Assembly: GCA_019187495.1 (NCBI GenBank)
Contig: JABAQN010000022.1
Coordinates: forward strand, 62,001 to 126,000
Reading direction: 5' to 3'
Origin: Steroidobacteraceae bacterium
GTDB taxonomy: Bacteria; Pseudomonadota; Gammaproteobacteria; Steroidobacterales; Steroidobacteraceae
DNA: 64,000 bases
Translations under genes and position numbers: made by a program
Notes under the pieces: model-generated
What the model was told of the DNA's origin: nothing
Database searches by the model: none
Seen by the model: only the letters and a program-made list of their open reading frames with translations
Shown here: piece by piece, positions 43,443 through 52,052 of the stretch
Numbering within the stretch: the first letter of the stretch is position 1
Layout of the letters: every line of letters starts with the position of its first letter

Positions 43443-44564
43443 GTGCTTGCTATATTGCCGTCGCCCACCCTGGATACTGAAAGCCACGCAGATTTGGAAG
43501 TTGCCGTTTACAACTCGCTCGAAGACCTACCGGCGAGTGCCCGAAGTCTGTGCGAATCCATGGCCAAAGAGCGATGGTTCGACTCGCTTGCATGGTTCCA
43601 ATGCCTACAGCGCACCGCCATCGACCAGACGGTGCAGCCAAGAATCTATGTCGTCACGGCAGCGCATGGATCGGCCATCGCATGTTTGTTCTGCTGCATC
43701 CGATGTCCCGGAAGCCGCGAACTCACCAGCCTGAGCAATTATTACACCATGGAGTTTGGTCCGGTCGCCGAGGCCGGTGCCGATATGGCAAGGGTCTGTG
43801 CCGCTCTCGCGTCATTCATTGCATCTGAACGGCCCCGTTGGCATACGGTACGGCTTGACTATCTGAAGAAGTCAAGTGCCGCAGCCGCAGCCATGATCAG
43901 GGCGCTCGATCATGCAGGCTATGCCGTGCATCATCATCATCAGTACGAGAATTGGTTTCTCGATTGCCCAGCTACCAGCTTCGATGAATATTTCGCTAAG
44001 CGCCCGTCGCGCTTGCGCAATACGGTTGAGCGCAAGAGTCGTAAACTACAGAAATCCTACCAAGTCAAATTCGTGCTTTATGGCCAACGGCAGGAAGATC
44101 TTGACCAGGGTGTTCGCGATTATGTGGCCGTTTACAACTCGAGCTGGAAGCAGCCCGAGCCACACCCGGAGTTTATTCCCGATCTGGCACGCCGACTCGC
44201 CGCAATAGACTGCTTGCGCCTCGGCGTTCTCTACGTGGACGGGAAGCCCGCTGCGGCGCAGTTCTGGATCACTACCCGTACAGAAGCGTGCATTTACAAG
44301 CTCGCCTACGATGAGCAATTCTCGGAAATGTCGGTGGGCGCAGTACTGTCGCGCGAAATGTTCCGGCAGGCGCTTGATGTCGACCACGTGACGCGCATCG
44401 ACTATGGCGTGGGGTCCGAGGCGTACAAGCGCGAATGGATGGCCGGAATGCAGGAAATATTCGGCATCCACGCTTATTCGCGTCAATCCCCCAGTGGAAT
44501 CGCGCGAAATTTCGCGGCCCACCTGAAGACGCAAGCGAAGCGACTGGCCATGCGCCCGCGTTGA
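43443..44564 (+). CDS. FemAB/BioF2-like GNAT acyltransferase
   Basis: The product has 373 residues. Its central part (FDEYFAKRPSRLRNTVERK, then VAVYNSSWKQPEPHPEF and LGVLYVDGKPAAAQFWI) matches the acetyltransferase domain PF13480 found with XrtA/EPS loci, related to FemAB aminoacyl transferases. It may transfer an acyl or aminoacyl group to a sugar amine. The start is uncertain: GTG at 43443 is the first plausible codon before VAVYNSLEDLP. Third codon positions look less GC-rich than in neighbouring operons, hinting at separate ancestry. Confidence 0.78.
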   Translation: MLAILPSPTLDTESHADLEVAVYNSLEDLPASARSLCESMAKERWFDSLAWFQCLQRTAIDQTVQPRIYVVTAAHGSAIACLFCCIRCPGSRELTSLSNYYTMEFGPVAEAGADMARVCAALASFIASERPRWHTVRLDYLKKSSAAAAAMIRALDHAGYAVHHHHQYENWFLDCPATSFDEYFAKRPSRLRNTVERKSRKLQKSYQVKFVLYGQRQEDLDQGVRDYVAVYNSSWKQPEPHPEFIPDLARRLAAIDCLRLGVLYVDGKPAAAQFWITTRTEACIYKLAYDEQFSEMSVGAVLSREMFRQALDVDHVTRIDYGVGSEAYKREWMAGMQEIFGIHAYSRQSPSGIARNFAAHLKTQAKRLAMRPR

Positions 44565-44584
44565 CTCGCGCCCGCACGACGGGG

Positions 44585-45229
44585 CTACTTTGCTTTTCTA
44601 TTGCCCGAGGCTTCTGCTGCGGCGATCTTCCTCTTCAACCCGGACAGGGGATAACCCCCGCCGTAGGCCACTTTCGCAAGCTGCTTGGCGCGCTCCAATT
44701 CACCTGTATCGACGAAGAACAATCCAGCGACATAGTTGATCTCGATCGATTCTGGAGCCAGCCGGAGTGCCTTCTCATACTGCTCGCGCGCCTTCTCGCG
44801 CTCACCGGTCTTGTAGAGATAATTGGCGAAGATCACGTGCACGGCCTCATCGTCGGGACGAAATGCGATAGCACGGTGGAAATAGCAATCCACGGACGGA
44901 ATCGAATCATCGATCGGAATTCGCCCACCTTCGATCACGTAGCGCGCGATCGCGCTCAGCGCACGATGGTGATTCGGAAATGCCCGCAGTGTATATTTCA
45001 AATCGTCGAGTACCGTACCGGTGCTGCCGTGCCGCAGGGACTCGACGTCTGGCGTGAAGTGGAAGGTCTCGACAATCGGCAGGTTATCCCGCTTGTTGAC
45101 CGGGTCACGGTAATCGAACGGACCATATGCGTTCCGCAGCGTTCCGCAGCCGGGTACGTCCTGCGCCTGCAGCATTACGCTCCAAGCCAGCGAAACACAG
45201 GCGACAGCCATCAACGCAGCCAATCTCAC
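44585..45229 (-). CDS. Exported TPR-repeat protein
   Basis: The product has 214 residues. The N-terminal 22 form a signal peptide (MRLAALMAVACVSLAW and on to LQAQ), then VPGCGTLRNAYGPFDYRDP, and TPR-like helices cover about residues 75-195 (FANYLYKTGEREKAREQYEK). GTG at 45229 was chosen over an earlier TTG because GGGAG lies 7 bases upstream and the signal peptide starts there. It is presumably periplasmic and may scaffold the export machinery. Convergent with the FemAB-like gene. Confidence 0.72.
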   Translation of the reverse strand: MRLAALMAVACVSLAWSVMLQAQDVPGCGTLRNAYGPFDYRDPVNKRDNLPIVETFHFTPDVESLRHGSTGTVLDDLKYTLRAFPNHHRALSAIARYVIEGGRIPIDDSIPSVDCYFHRAIAFRPDDEAVHVIFANYLYKTGEREKAREQYEKALRLAPESIEINYVAGLFFVDTGELERAKQLAKVAYGGGYPLSGLKRKIAAAEASGNRKAK

Positions 45230-45592
45230 GACGTCGCTCCCAGCGCCTCCGCCATAGCCCAGGGAGGATAATACCCATGGCAAGCCAGCAGTTGAAACTT
45301 AAAGCTTCTCGCGCCAGCTCAGATGAAGCTATCTTCCCGATTGGCATAGTCCGGCCAGCCGCATTTCCCGCCACCCTGCGCGGCCACACCGGAAGCCGCC
45401 GCCGAACTGTGATCTGAGTCACCTTTGCGCCCCTTTTCATCTTCGCATGCGCTGGCAATGAACCGCCGACGGCCGTGACGCCGTCCTTGTCGTTGGATTG
45501 CGACATGGCCACCGCGTGCTTGCACCGATATAGTATGAACGGGGCGTGCTCGTTGCTTGCGCGTCGGCCACGAATCATCTGGAGAGCGGAAC
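45230..45592. other. Divergent intergenic region, 363 bp
   Basis: This gap separates the divergent TPR gene and the second CPPP protein gene. It contains a CRP-like palindrome at 45408-45423 and a TATAGT at 45529-45534 that could be a -10 for the plus-strand gene, without a convincing -35. Short open frames inside it look like chance frames, and no RNA gene is recognised. Confidence 0.5.
45408..45423. promoter_or_regulatory. CRP/FNR-like palindrome
   Basis: TGTGATCTGAGTCACC has the TGTGA-N6-TCACA layout with one mismatch in the second arm. It lies about 180 bp from each divergent start codon, between the TPR gene and the CPPP protein gene, so it could control both. No CRP-family gene is in the window, so this rests on the site alone. 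Confidence 0.4.
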
Positions 45593-46789
45593 ATGTCTAC
45601 TCGCAGGAACTTCTTGATGACGTCAGTAGGACTGGTCAGTGCTGCGGCGCCATTGATGGGCAGATCGCAAGCACTCCCTTGCCCGCCGCCCCAAGTTTCT
45701 GCTGGTGCTACCAATCCCACCGCAACGGCCTGCACCTCCTCGAACATGCCTGCGTATATCGCGTCAATGTCCCCGTTCCAAGTGCGCTCGCTGATCGGCA
45801 ACTATGCGCCTTCGAACGGCACGTCGACGCTGCGATCGCTCATGCCTTCGATGTGGTCCGGCAACGACGACATCATGCGCCCGTGGAGCGGCGGTGCGAA
45901 ATCCACAAGCGGCACGAAGATGTATGTGCACGGCGGCGGGCACAGCGATTCTTCGAACAACAGCCTGACGAGCTTTGATTTTGCCGGCAATTCTCAACCG
46001 ACGGGCTGGAGACTGGAGAATACCGGCCAGACCGGCGTGACATCGGACTTCGCGACCGGTTCGACCGGGGCACCGATATCCGTGCATACCTACGATGGCA
46101 TGGTCGACATGGGGGCGGATTTGTACCGCTTCGGAGGTTCTTCCTATCCCTCGGGCGGCTTCACGGTACAGATGCTTCGCTACAACAAGGCGGCATCGAC
46201 ATGGACTCGCCTTCCGAACTGGGCATCGTCTGCGCCACAATTCGCAGGTATGGCGGTCGGTAATCCCTCGACAGGAAAGATCCTGCTCATGGATCGTTTT
46301 GTAAGCTACTTTACGTACGCGTTTTACCGTGTTGCGACCAACGACTGGTCGACGCGGCGCAACGCGTCGGCGCAATGGGTAGGAGATGGCAGCGCTGCGT
46401 TCGACCCGGTGACGAATACGGGGCTCGTTATCGGAGCCAACAACGAGTCGGGCGTGTTCGCATTCTCGATAGGCATCAACTGGTCGGCCGAGACCATCAC
46501 ACAGACCGCACGATCCATAAATGGTATAGGTAGTGGTTGCGCGCTGATCTGGGATCCAACGCGCGCTTGCTACTGGTCCTTCGGCAGCAGCAACAACAAT
46601 TCGACGCTCTTCGAAATCAACCCAACGACATTCGCGGTAACGCCACACACGCTGACAGGGGATGCGCCGCTATTACCTGAGTCGAGTAGCCACGGACATT
46701 TTGGCCGATGGGTATTCCTGAACTCGTGGCGCGCAATAGGTTCAGTTTCGAGCCGCACTTCGCCGGCGTTTATTGTACGCTTGCCCTGA
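45593..46789 (+). CDS. Tat-exported CPPP protein, propeller-like
   Basis: The product has 398 residues. The N-terminus MSTRRNFLMTSVG is a twin-arginine signal ending near GRSQ, followed by ALPCPPPQVSAG and a second Cys (TATAC), as in the proteins at 25 and 57.9 kb. The body has repeated patterns such as GGAKSTSGTKMYVHGGGHSD, LYRFGGSSYPSGG, LLMDRFVSYFTYAFYR and CYWSFGSSNNN, suggesting a Kelch-like beta-propeller. ATG at 45593 has GGAG 8 bases upstream. Likely secreted and glycan-facing; catalytic activity unknown. Confidence 0.75.
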   Translation: MSTRRNFLMTSVGLVSAAAPLMGRSQALPCPPPQVSAGATNPTATACTSSNMPAYIASMSPFQVRSLIGNYAPSNGTSTLRSLMPSMWSGNDDIMRPWSGGAKSTSGTKMYVHGGGHSDSSNNSLTSFDFAGNSQPTGWRLENTGQTGVTSDFATGSTGAPISVHTYDGMVDMGADLYRFGGSSYPSGGFTVQMLRYNKAASTWTRLPNWASSAPQFAGMAVGNPSTGKILLMDRFVSYFTYAFYRVATNDWSTRRNASAQWVGDGSAAFDPVTNTGLVIGANNESGVFAFSIGINWSAETITQTARSINGIGSGCALIWDPTRACYWSFGSSNNNSTLFEINPTTFAVTPHTLTGDAPLLPESSSHGHFGRWVFLNSWRAIGSVSSRTSPAFIVRLP

Positions 46790-46802
46790 TACGCTTCAGG
46801 GC
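46783..46802. terminator. Hairpin between convergent genes
   Basis: GCCCTGA (46783-46789) and TCAGGGC (46796-46802) form a perfect 7-bp stem with a 6-base loop. It contains the stop codons of both convergent genes, so it could end both transcripts. No T-run is seen. Confidence 0.45.
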
Positions 46803-48097
46803 TGCCCGACGACCTTCTGCGTCACCGGTCCCGCGGCGATGGTCGGCATAGCTCTGAGACTTGCAAGGAGCGCCAGTAACCAGATCTGGACCTCCGACTT
46901 GAGGAAATCCGCAAACTGTCCGCCGATGAAGACGACTACCAGACCACCGCAGACAGCGGTCATCAGGCTGACGTGCATTAGCGGCCGCTTGAGCATTGCC
47001 CAGCGACGGGCGAGCAAGCAGCACTTGCACACCCACAGCCAAAGCAGTGCGAACAGAATCGCACCCGGGAGACCCTGCTCGACCAGTGTACTGATGAACG
47101 TGTTGTGCGAGGAACGCGCGCCCGTCTGATCCAAGTAGATCGGATCCAGGTAGGCAGGGCTCAGCACGGCGAATCCTCGATGGCCGACGCCCAGCGGATG
47201 CGCAGCAAACATGTGCACTCCGGCTTTCATCTGCACGATCCGGCCTTCGGCGCTATTGTCGATATTCTCGTCCTGCTTGACCGCCGATTCAATCGTCTGC
47301 ATGCGCGCCCAGAACGTGTCGGACGCCACGACGCCGAAAGCCAAAACACCGACGATCGCGAGTCCATAGAACAGCCTGGTGTTCTCACGCGGACGCAGCG
47401 CAAATATCGTCAGCCCACCCATGAACAGCGCCAGGAAGGCGCCGCGGCTGCCCGTCTTGACAACCATGTTGAGAATGAGAGGAGCGGAGAGAATCGCCAA
47501 ATAGCGCCGCCAGTCGCGCAGAGCAAAAATCAGCATGGCGCTGACAACTGCGATGGCCGCCGCGTGCATACCGAGCGTGTTGGAGTCGTCGATGCCCGGC
47601 CCGCCGACGCCATCGAGTCTTCCTCCCGGCGCATCCGTACCGAGCGCGATCAGGCCGAGATAGAAACAGCCGATTACGTGCGCCAGCAGAAAATCCCTTG
47701 CGAGTTCCGGCCTATCGATAAGCCGGTACACCATGTAATAAACGATGATGTATTTCGTAAATATGAAAGCGCATTCGAAATGTAGCGCCGGATCCAGCGC
47801 CCACGGACTCTGAATCCAGAGCCAAGTGGAATAGGCGACCAGGAACGCGGCGGGAAACGACTTGTGCCAGGAAGGCCGCGCCGGGTCCGGCTTGAGGCGC
47901 AGCATAGCGACCGCCGTGACGATGGCCGCGAGTTGCGACCAGCGCAAGTCGGGCAGTCCCTGCCCCCACCATCGACTCGGGGCATCCAGGTAGAACACCG
48001 CAATATAGGTGTACAGCCCATAGATCGGATTTCGGAACAGCGCGAGGCCGAGGCCCGTAATGAAGCATGCCAGGAATACGGTCGCGGTCAGGGACAT
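46796..48097 (-). CDS. XrtA-associated O-antigen ligase-like protein
   Basis: The product has 433 residues with about 11-12 transmembrane segments and a periplasmic loop containing GRIVQMKAGVHMFAAHPLGV. The N-terminus (GLGLALFRNPIYGLYTYI, then FYLDAPSRWWGQGLP) matches the exosortase-A-associated putative O-ligase family (TIGR03097). It probably polymerises the repeat or joins glycan to an acceptor at the outer face. ATG at 48097 lies within the end of the hydrolase 1 gene (10-bp overlap), making it the fourth gene of this operon. Confidence 0.85.
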   Translation of the reverse strand: MSLTATVFLACFITGLGLALFRNPIYGLYTYIAVFYLDAPSRWWGQGLPDLRWSQLAAIVTAVAMLRLKPDPARPSWHKSFPAAFLVAYSTWLWIQSPWALDPALHFECAFIFTKYIIVYYMVYRLIDRPELARDFLLAHVIGCFYLGLIALGTDAPGGRLDGVGGPGIDDSNTLGMHAAAIAVVSAMLIFALRDWRRYLAILSAPLILNMVVKTGSRGAFLALFMGGLTIFALRPRENTRLFYGLAIVGVLAFGVVASDTFWARMQTIESAVKQDENIDNSAEGRIVQMKAGVHMFAAHPLGVGHRGFAVLSPAYLDPIYLDQTGARSSHNTFISTLVEQGLPGAILFALLWLWVCKCCLLARRWAMLKRPLMHVSLMTAVCGGLVVVFIGGQFADFLKSEVQIWLLALLASLRAMPTIAAGPVTQKVVGQP

Positions 48098-48951
48098 GAG
48101 CCGCTTCCAAACTGCTTCGCGAGCCAACGGCCGCAGCGCTGATTTAATTGCTCGAGATGGGGGCCGCCCGAGAAGGTGTGGTCGGCATCGGCCATGTCCA
48201 CAATTTCGACGCTCGGCCGAGACAGCGCGTCTTTCCAGGCTCGGTCGCGGCGGCAAAGAGCCCGAAACTCGTCTGCGGTCAGGTCGCGGCCGCTTTGCAC
48301 GACCATCACCGGCCCCGTGAACTGTGCAAGACCCGCACGCATGGAATCGATATAACCTGATGGCTCCGTATGATTTGGGCGCTGGACCGCTCGCTTGAGA
48401 TTGCCGATCAGCGCCCCGAGCGACCTGAAGAAATCGAAGTCGCCCCCCACCAACTTGCGCCAGAAGTCGACTTGACGCAGCCTTGAAGTGTAGTAGCGCT
48501 TGACGACCACTTCGGCCTCCGACCGTGCGGACCTCACCCACGGATTTATCAAGACAAGCCCTACGACCCTTGCGTCACTGCCGCAATATGCGAGGGCCGC
48601 GGAAGCCGCATCGCAGAGCCCAAACAGTACGATACCTCGCCGCGGGTGACAGGTGCGGTACAGGGCGTCTATCGCAGATCTGATGTCGCTCGAAATGTGC
48701 TCGAAACCCTTGAATTCTCCTTCGCTGTCGCCCATGCCGCGATAGTCGAACCGCAGCACAGGGTAGCCCGCCGCCGCCATCGAGCGTGCGCTCGAGACGA
48801 ACTGCCGGTGACTGCCGACGCGGTACTGCGGCCCGCCGACGACAACCAGAACAGCTACCTCGAATGGACCCGCAGCAGCGCGATGGAGTATGCCCACGAG
48901 AGTGCTCCCCTCGCACGGGAACAACAGCGGCTCTTCGATACCCTCGCTCAC
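48088..48951 (-). CDS. XrtA-associated hydrolase 1 (alpha/beta fold)
   Basis: The product has 287 residues of the alpha/beta hydrolase fold, resembling TIGR03100. PQYRVGSHRQFV forms the oxyanion region, FDYRGMGDSEG follows, the nucleophile elbow is LFGLCDAAS with Cys113 in place of Ser, and the catalytic His is in DADHTFSG. It may be a thioesterase or acyltransferase working with the adjacent carrier protein. It overlaps hydrolase 2 by 4 bp. Confidence 0.84.
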   Translation of the reverse strand: MSEGIEEPLLFPCEGSTLVGILHRAAAGPFEVAVLVVVGGPQYRVGSHRQFVSSARSMAAAGYPVLRFDYRGMGDSEGEFKGFEHISSDIRSAIDALYRTCHPRRGIVLFGLCDAASAALAYCGSDARVVGLVLINPWVRSARSEAEVVVKRYYTSRLRQVDFWRKLVGGDFDFFRSLGALIGNLKRAVQRPNHTEPSGYIDSMRAGLAQFTGPVMVVQSGRDLTADEFRALCRRDRAWKDALSRPSVEIVDMADADHTFSGGPHLEQLNQRCGRWLAKQFGSGSCP

Positions 48952-49751
48952 GAAGCCGCCACCAGTGCGGGATTCGTCACGATCTCGGTCGCCATCCAGA
49001 ATGGCTCACCCGTCACCTGCATGTGCTCGACCTTGCAGCCGATCGCGCGCGCCTTGTCGATCGCACGCTGCGTGCCCGGCGCCATGGGAGCAGTCGCGTC
49101 GGCCACCACGTCGAGCCAACGAATCGGCGCGAAAGATGGAGTTAGCGCCGCCGCCAGATCGAGGGTTTCGAGATCCGCGCACAATGCGCCTGAAAGCGTG
49201 TACCCAGCAACTTCCACGGTCTTCCCGGCCTGCAATCTGGCTCGCAGTTCGGCGACCGTTTCGTTGCGGTCCTGCTCCATGCGCGATGCCATCACGCGCA
49301 CGCGCAGGAACTGATCGATCATGCGCGCACCATTCATCACCGGCTGCCAGAAGACGGCGTGCGAGAGATCCAAATCGCGCTGCCGGGCCAGCAATGCTGC
49401 CAGTATCGCGCCCATCCGGATGCCGAGCATCGAAGTCACGCGCCAGCCCTGGGTCGCGCTCCACTCGGCAGCGGCAGCGAGATTTTCGATCCAGCTTGCG
49501 ACACGCGCCGCGGCGAACTCACCGTCGCTGTCCCCGGTCCCGAAAAGATCGATGCAGAGTACGCCCCTGCCCCTGCTGCGCTCGTGGCGCGCGAAATCCG
49601 TAACGAGCTTGCGGCTCTTGTTCATCTCCTCGGCAAACGGCGGCACGACCAGCACACACTCACCGCTGTTCTGGGTGGGCGTACGCAGCAGCGCGAACAG
49701 GCGATGGCCTGCTTCTCCGATGAACTCCGCACGCACGCCGCCTGCGATCAC
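48948..49751 (-). CDS. XrtA-associated hydrolase 2 (alpha/beta fold)
   Basis: The product has 267 residues, resembling TIGR03101. The fold is clear from VVPPFAEEMNKSRKLV and CIDLFGTGDSDGEF, but the nucleophile elbow reads LGIRMGA with Arg112 where Ser is expected, so classic hydrolase chemistry is unlikely. It may bind or position the acyl-carrier substrate for hydrolase 1. Coupled by ATGA to both neighbours (carrier protein and hydrolase 1). Confidence 0.82.
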   Translation of the reverse strand: MIAGGVRAEFIGEAGHRLFALLRTPTQNSGECVLVVPPFAEEMNKSRKLVTDFARHERSRGRGVLCIDLFGTGDSDGEFAAARVASWIENLAAAAEWSATQGWRVTSMLGIRMGAILAALLARQRDLDLSHAVFWQPVMNGARMIDQFLRVRVMASRMEQDRNETVAELRARLQAGKTVEVAGYTLSGALCADLETLDLAAALTPSFAPIRWLDVVADATAPMAPGTQRAIDKARAIGCKVEHMQVTGEPFWMATEIVTNPALVAAS

Positions 49752-49999
49752 TGGCCGAGCTTGTCTGCCAGGAAGCGGGCGAGCGTGCCGACCGTCGCAA
49801 ATGTGTCCGCCGATATCTCATCGTCCTCGACCCGGATGTCGTACTGCTCCTCCATCATCGTGATCACGGTGACTACCGCCATTGAATCGAGCTCGGCAAT
49901 GGCGCCAAGCAGCGCGCTGCCTTCGGTGAGTCGATCTGCCCGCTCGCCTAGCTGCAGGGCCGATTTGAGCAGGTTCCTGACGCCATCCACGGTATCCAA
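49748..49999 (-). CDS. Acyl carrier protein (XrtA-associated)
   Basis: The product has 83 residues. The phosphopantetheine serine is in IAELDSMAVVTVI, followed by the recognition helix MMEEQYDIRVEDDEI. It differs from the carrier at 10 kb in the attachment motif (DSM against DST), so the two probably serve different ligases. It starts the operon carrier-hydrolase 2-hydrolase 1-ligase, overlapping hydrolase 2 by 4 bp. The divergent 112-bp gap before the next gene should hold its promoter, with TACAAT on the minus strand near 50030-50035. Confidence 0.85.
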   Translation of the reverse strand: MDTVDGVRNLLKSALQLGERADRLTEGSALLGAIAELDSMAVVTVITMMEEQYDIRVEDDEISADTFATVGTLARFLADKLGQ

Positions 50000-50111
50000 G
50001 GGAAGTTTCTCCTATTGTCGAACGGACATATTGTAGCGACTGCGACCTGGTCGACCGCACACTGGTTCAAAGTTTGCTAAGGTTCACTGTTGCACGGTTG
50101 AGCGGTACTGA

Positions 50112-51920
50112 ATGAGCCAGATTTTCGGTTATGTGGGCCGGTGGAGCACGTTCGACCCGGCCGTTTTGCGCCAACATTTGCCCGAGCACCTCGGTACCAG
50201 CGAGATCATCCCCTTCCCGGCGCTGATCGCCGCCCGGGAGACGGCACGCAGCGGCAACCTGCTGGTCGCTCTCCGCGGCCAGCCTGTCTGGGCGCGCGAC
50301 GGCCGCTATACGCGGGACGGCGCCGACTGCGAGGGCATACTTGCGGCCTACGCAGCACAGGGCCCGAAATTGCTCGATGGCCTGCGTGGCCGGTTCGCAG
50401 TCACAATCATCGACGGCGATCGCCGGCGCGTCTCGCTCGCGATCGACCCGATGGGCATCGAACGAATGTGCTGGGCAGTCGTTGGTGGGGGCCTCGTGTT
50501 CGGCGACTCCGCCGAGGCAATCGCCAATTTCCCGCCGCTGCGTGCGTCGCTGCGCGCTCAGGCCGTGCATGACTTCCTGCTGATGCACATGATTCCCGCG
50601 CCGGACACTGCCTTCGACGGCGTGCACAAGCTCGAGCCGGGCATGAAGCTCGTATTCGAGGATGGCCGTGCGAGCTTGGACCGGTACTGGACACCACAAT
50701 TCAGCGAGCACCGCAGCGAGTCACCGGAAGCGTTGAAGAAAGGCCTGCGCGACACGCTCGATGCCGCAGTCGCGGGCTGCAGACCTGACGCCCAAACGGG
50801 GGCATTCCTGAGCGGCGGCCTCGACAGCTCCACGGTCGCCGGCGTACTCGGCAAGGTCAGTGGGCGGCCGCCCCGTACCTTCTCGATCGGCTTCGGCGTC
50901 GAGTCGCATGACGAGATTCGCTACGCACGAATCTCCGCGAAACACTTCGGCTGCGATGCCACCGAGTACAACGTCACGGCCGATGATATCGTGATGGCCT
51001 TCGACCGGATCGCCTCGGCCTACGATGAGCCGTTCGGCAATTCCTCCGCCGTACCAACCCTGTTCTGTGCGCAGCTCGCCGCCGAGGCGGGCATCAGCCA
51101 CCTGCTGGCCGGTGACGGCGGCGATGAGTTGTTCGGAGGTAACGAACGGTATGCCAAGCAGCAAGTTTTCGAAACCTACGGCCGGATTCCGGCCTGGGCC
51201 CGGCGCGGCATCCTGGAACCGTTAAGTGGCCGGATCGCGCCCGAGAGCCCCATCACGCCGCTGCGCAAGCTGCGCAGCTACATCGATCAGGCGCGCATTC
51301 CGCTGCCGGAACGACTCGAAACCTGGAACTTGTTCTACCGCACACCGCAAGCCGAAATCTTCGAGCCGGAGTTCGTGGCCAATATCGATGCACGCCGGCC
51401 CATCGAAGCAATGGCACGTGTTTATCACGGGGTGCCGGAGTGCACGCTGCTGAACCGCATGCTGCATTACGACTGGCACTTCACGCTCGCCGACAGCGAC
51501 CTGCGAAAAGTGATCACGATGTGTGATCTGGCCGGCGTGCAGGTGTCGTTCCCGATGCTGGATGCCGAGCTGATCGACCTTTCCGTGCGCGTGCCGACGC
51601 GCGCGAAGATGGAAGGCCGCGAGCTGCGCAGCTTCTACAAACGGGCGTTGTCCGGCTTCCTGCCCCAAGCAGTCATCGACAAGCAGAAGCACGGCTTCGG
51701 GCTGCCGTTCGGCGAATGGCTCAAGGAACACGCGGCGCTACGCGAACTGATTTTCGGCCACCTGCAGCGACTCGGTCGGCGCGGCATCGTCAAGCAATCC
51801 TTCCTCGACAGGATTGTCAACGAGCATGCCGCCGGCGACTCCGGCTACTACGGCTACGCGATATGGGACTTCGCGATGTTCGAGGCCTGGCTCGCGGCGC
51901 ACCGGCCTCGGGGAATCTGA
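50112..51920 (+). CDS. Asparagine-synthetase-like, no glutaminase Cys
   Basis: The product has 602 residues. The synthetase domain is complete (AFLSGGLDSSTVAG and AGDGGDELFGGNERY), including the C-terminal QKHGFGLPFGEWL. The N-terminus MSQIFGYVGR has Ser rather than Cys at position 2, so the glutaminase is predicted inactive even though the rest of that domain is full length. It needs a separate amine donor or ammonia source. It diverges from the carrier/hydrolase operon, suggesting shared control and possibly a shared substrate. Confidence 0.84.
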   Translation: MSQIFGYVGRWSTFDPAVLRQHLPEHLGTSEIIPFPALIAARETARSGNLLVALRGQPVWARDGRYTRDGADCEGILAAYAAQGPKLLDGLRGRFAVTIIDGDRRRVSLAIDPMGIERMCWAVVGGGLVFGDSAEAIANFPPLRASLRAQAVHDFLLMHMIPAPDTAFDGVHKLEPGMKLVFEDGRASLDRYWTPQFSEHRSESPEALKKGLRDTLDAAVAGCRPDAQTGAFLSGGLDSSTVAGVLGKVSGRPPRTFSIGFGVESHDEIRYARISAKHFGCDATEYNVTADDIVMAFDRIASAYDEPFGNSSAVPTLFCAQLAAEAGISHLLAGDGGDELFGGNERYAKQQVFETYGRIPAWARRGILEPLSGRIAPESPITPLRKLRSYIDQARIPLPERLETWNLFYRTPQAEIFEPEFVANIDARRPIEAMARVYHGVPECTLLNRMLHYDWHFTLADSDLRKVITMCDLAGVQVSFPMLDAELIDLSVRVPTRAKMEGRELRSFYKRALSGFLPQAVIDKQKHGFGLPFGEWLKEHAALRELIFGHLQRLGRRGIVKQSFLDRIVNEHAAGDSGYYGYAIWDFAMFEAWLAAHRPRGI

Positions 51921-52052
51921 CCTGCATGGTGGCGCCCCGTGGATTGCACGATGGGTGATAGTCAAACAAAAGCGCGTTTGCTAACTTCGTCGCCTCATCC
52001 GCGCGCCGGATTTACCGCTATATCTGTGTAGAACGTCCCCTTCAGCTCGAGT

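Noticed and set aside
45319-45801. Minus-strand frame ending in a Gly-rich tail and CGWPDYANRE
   Set aside because: The tail looked like a possible short exported peptide, but the rest is antisense to the CPPP protein gene and no start, ribosome site or family supports it.
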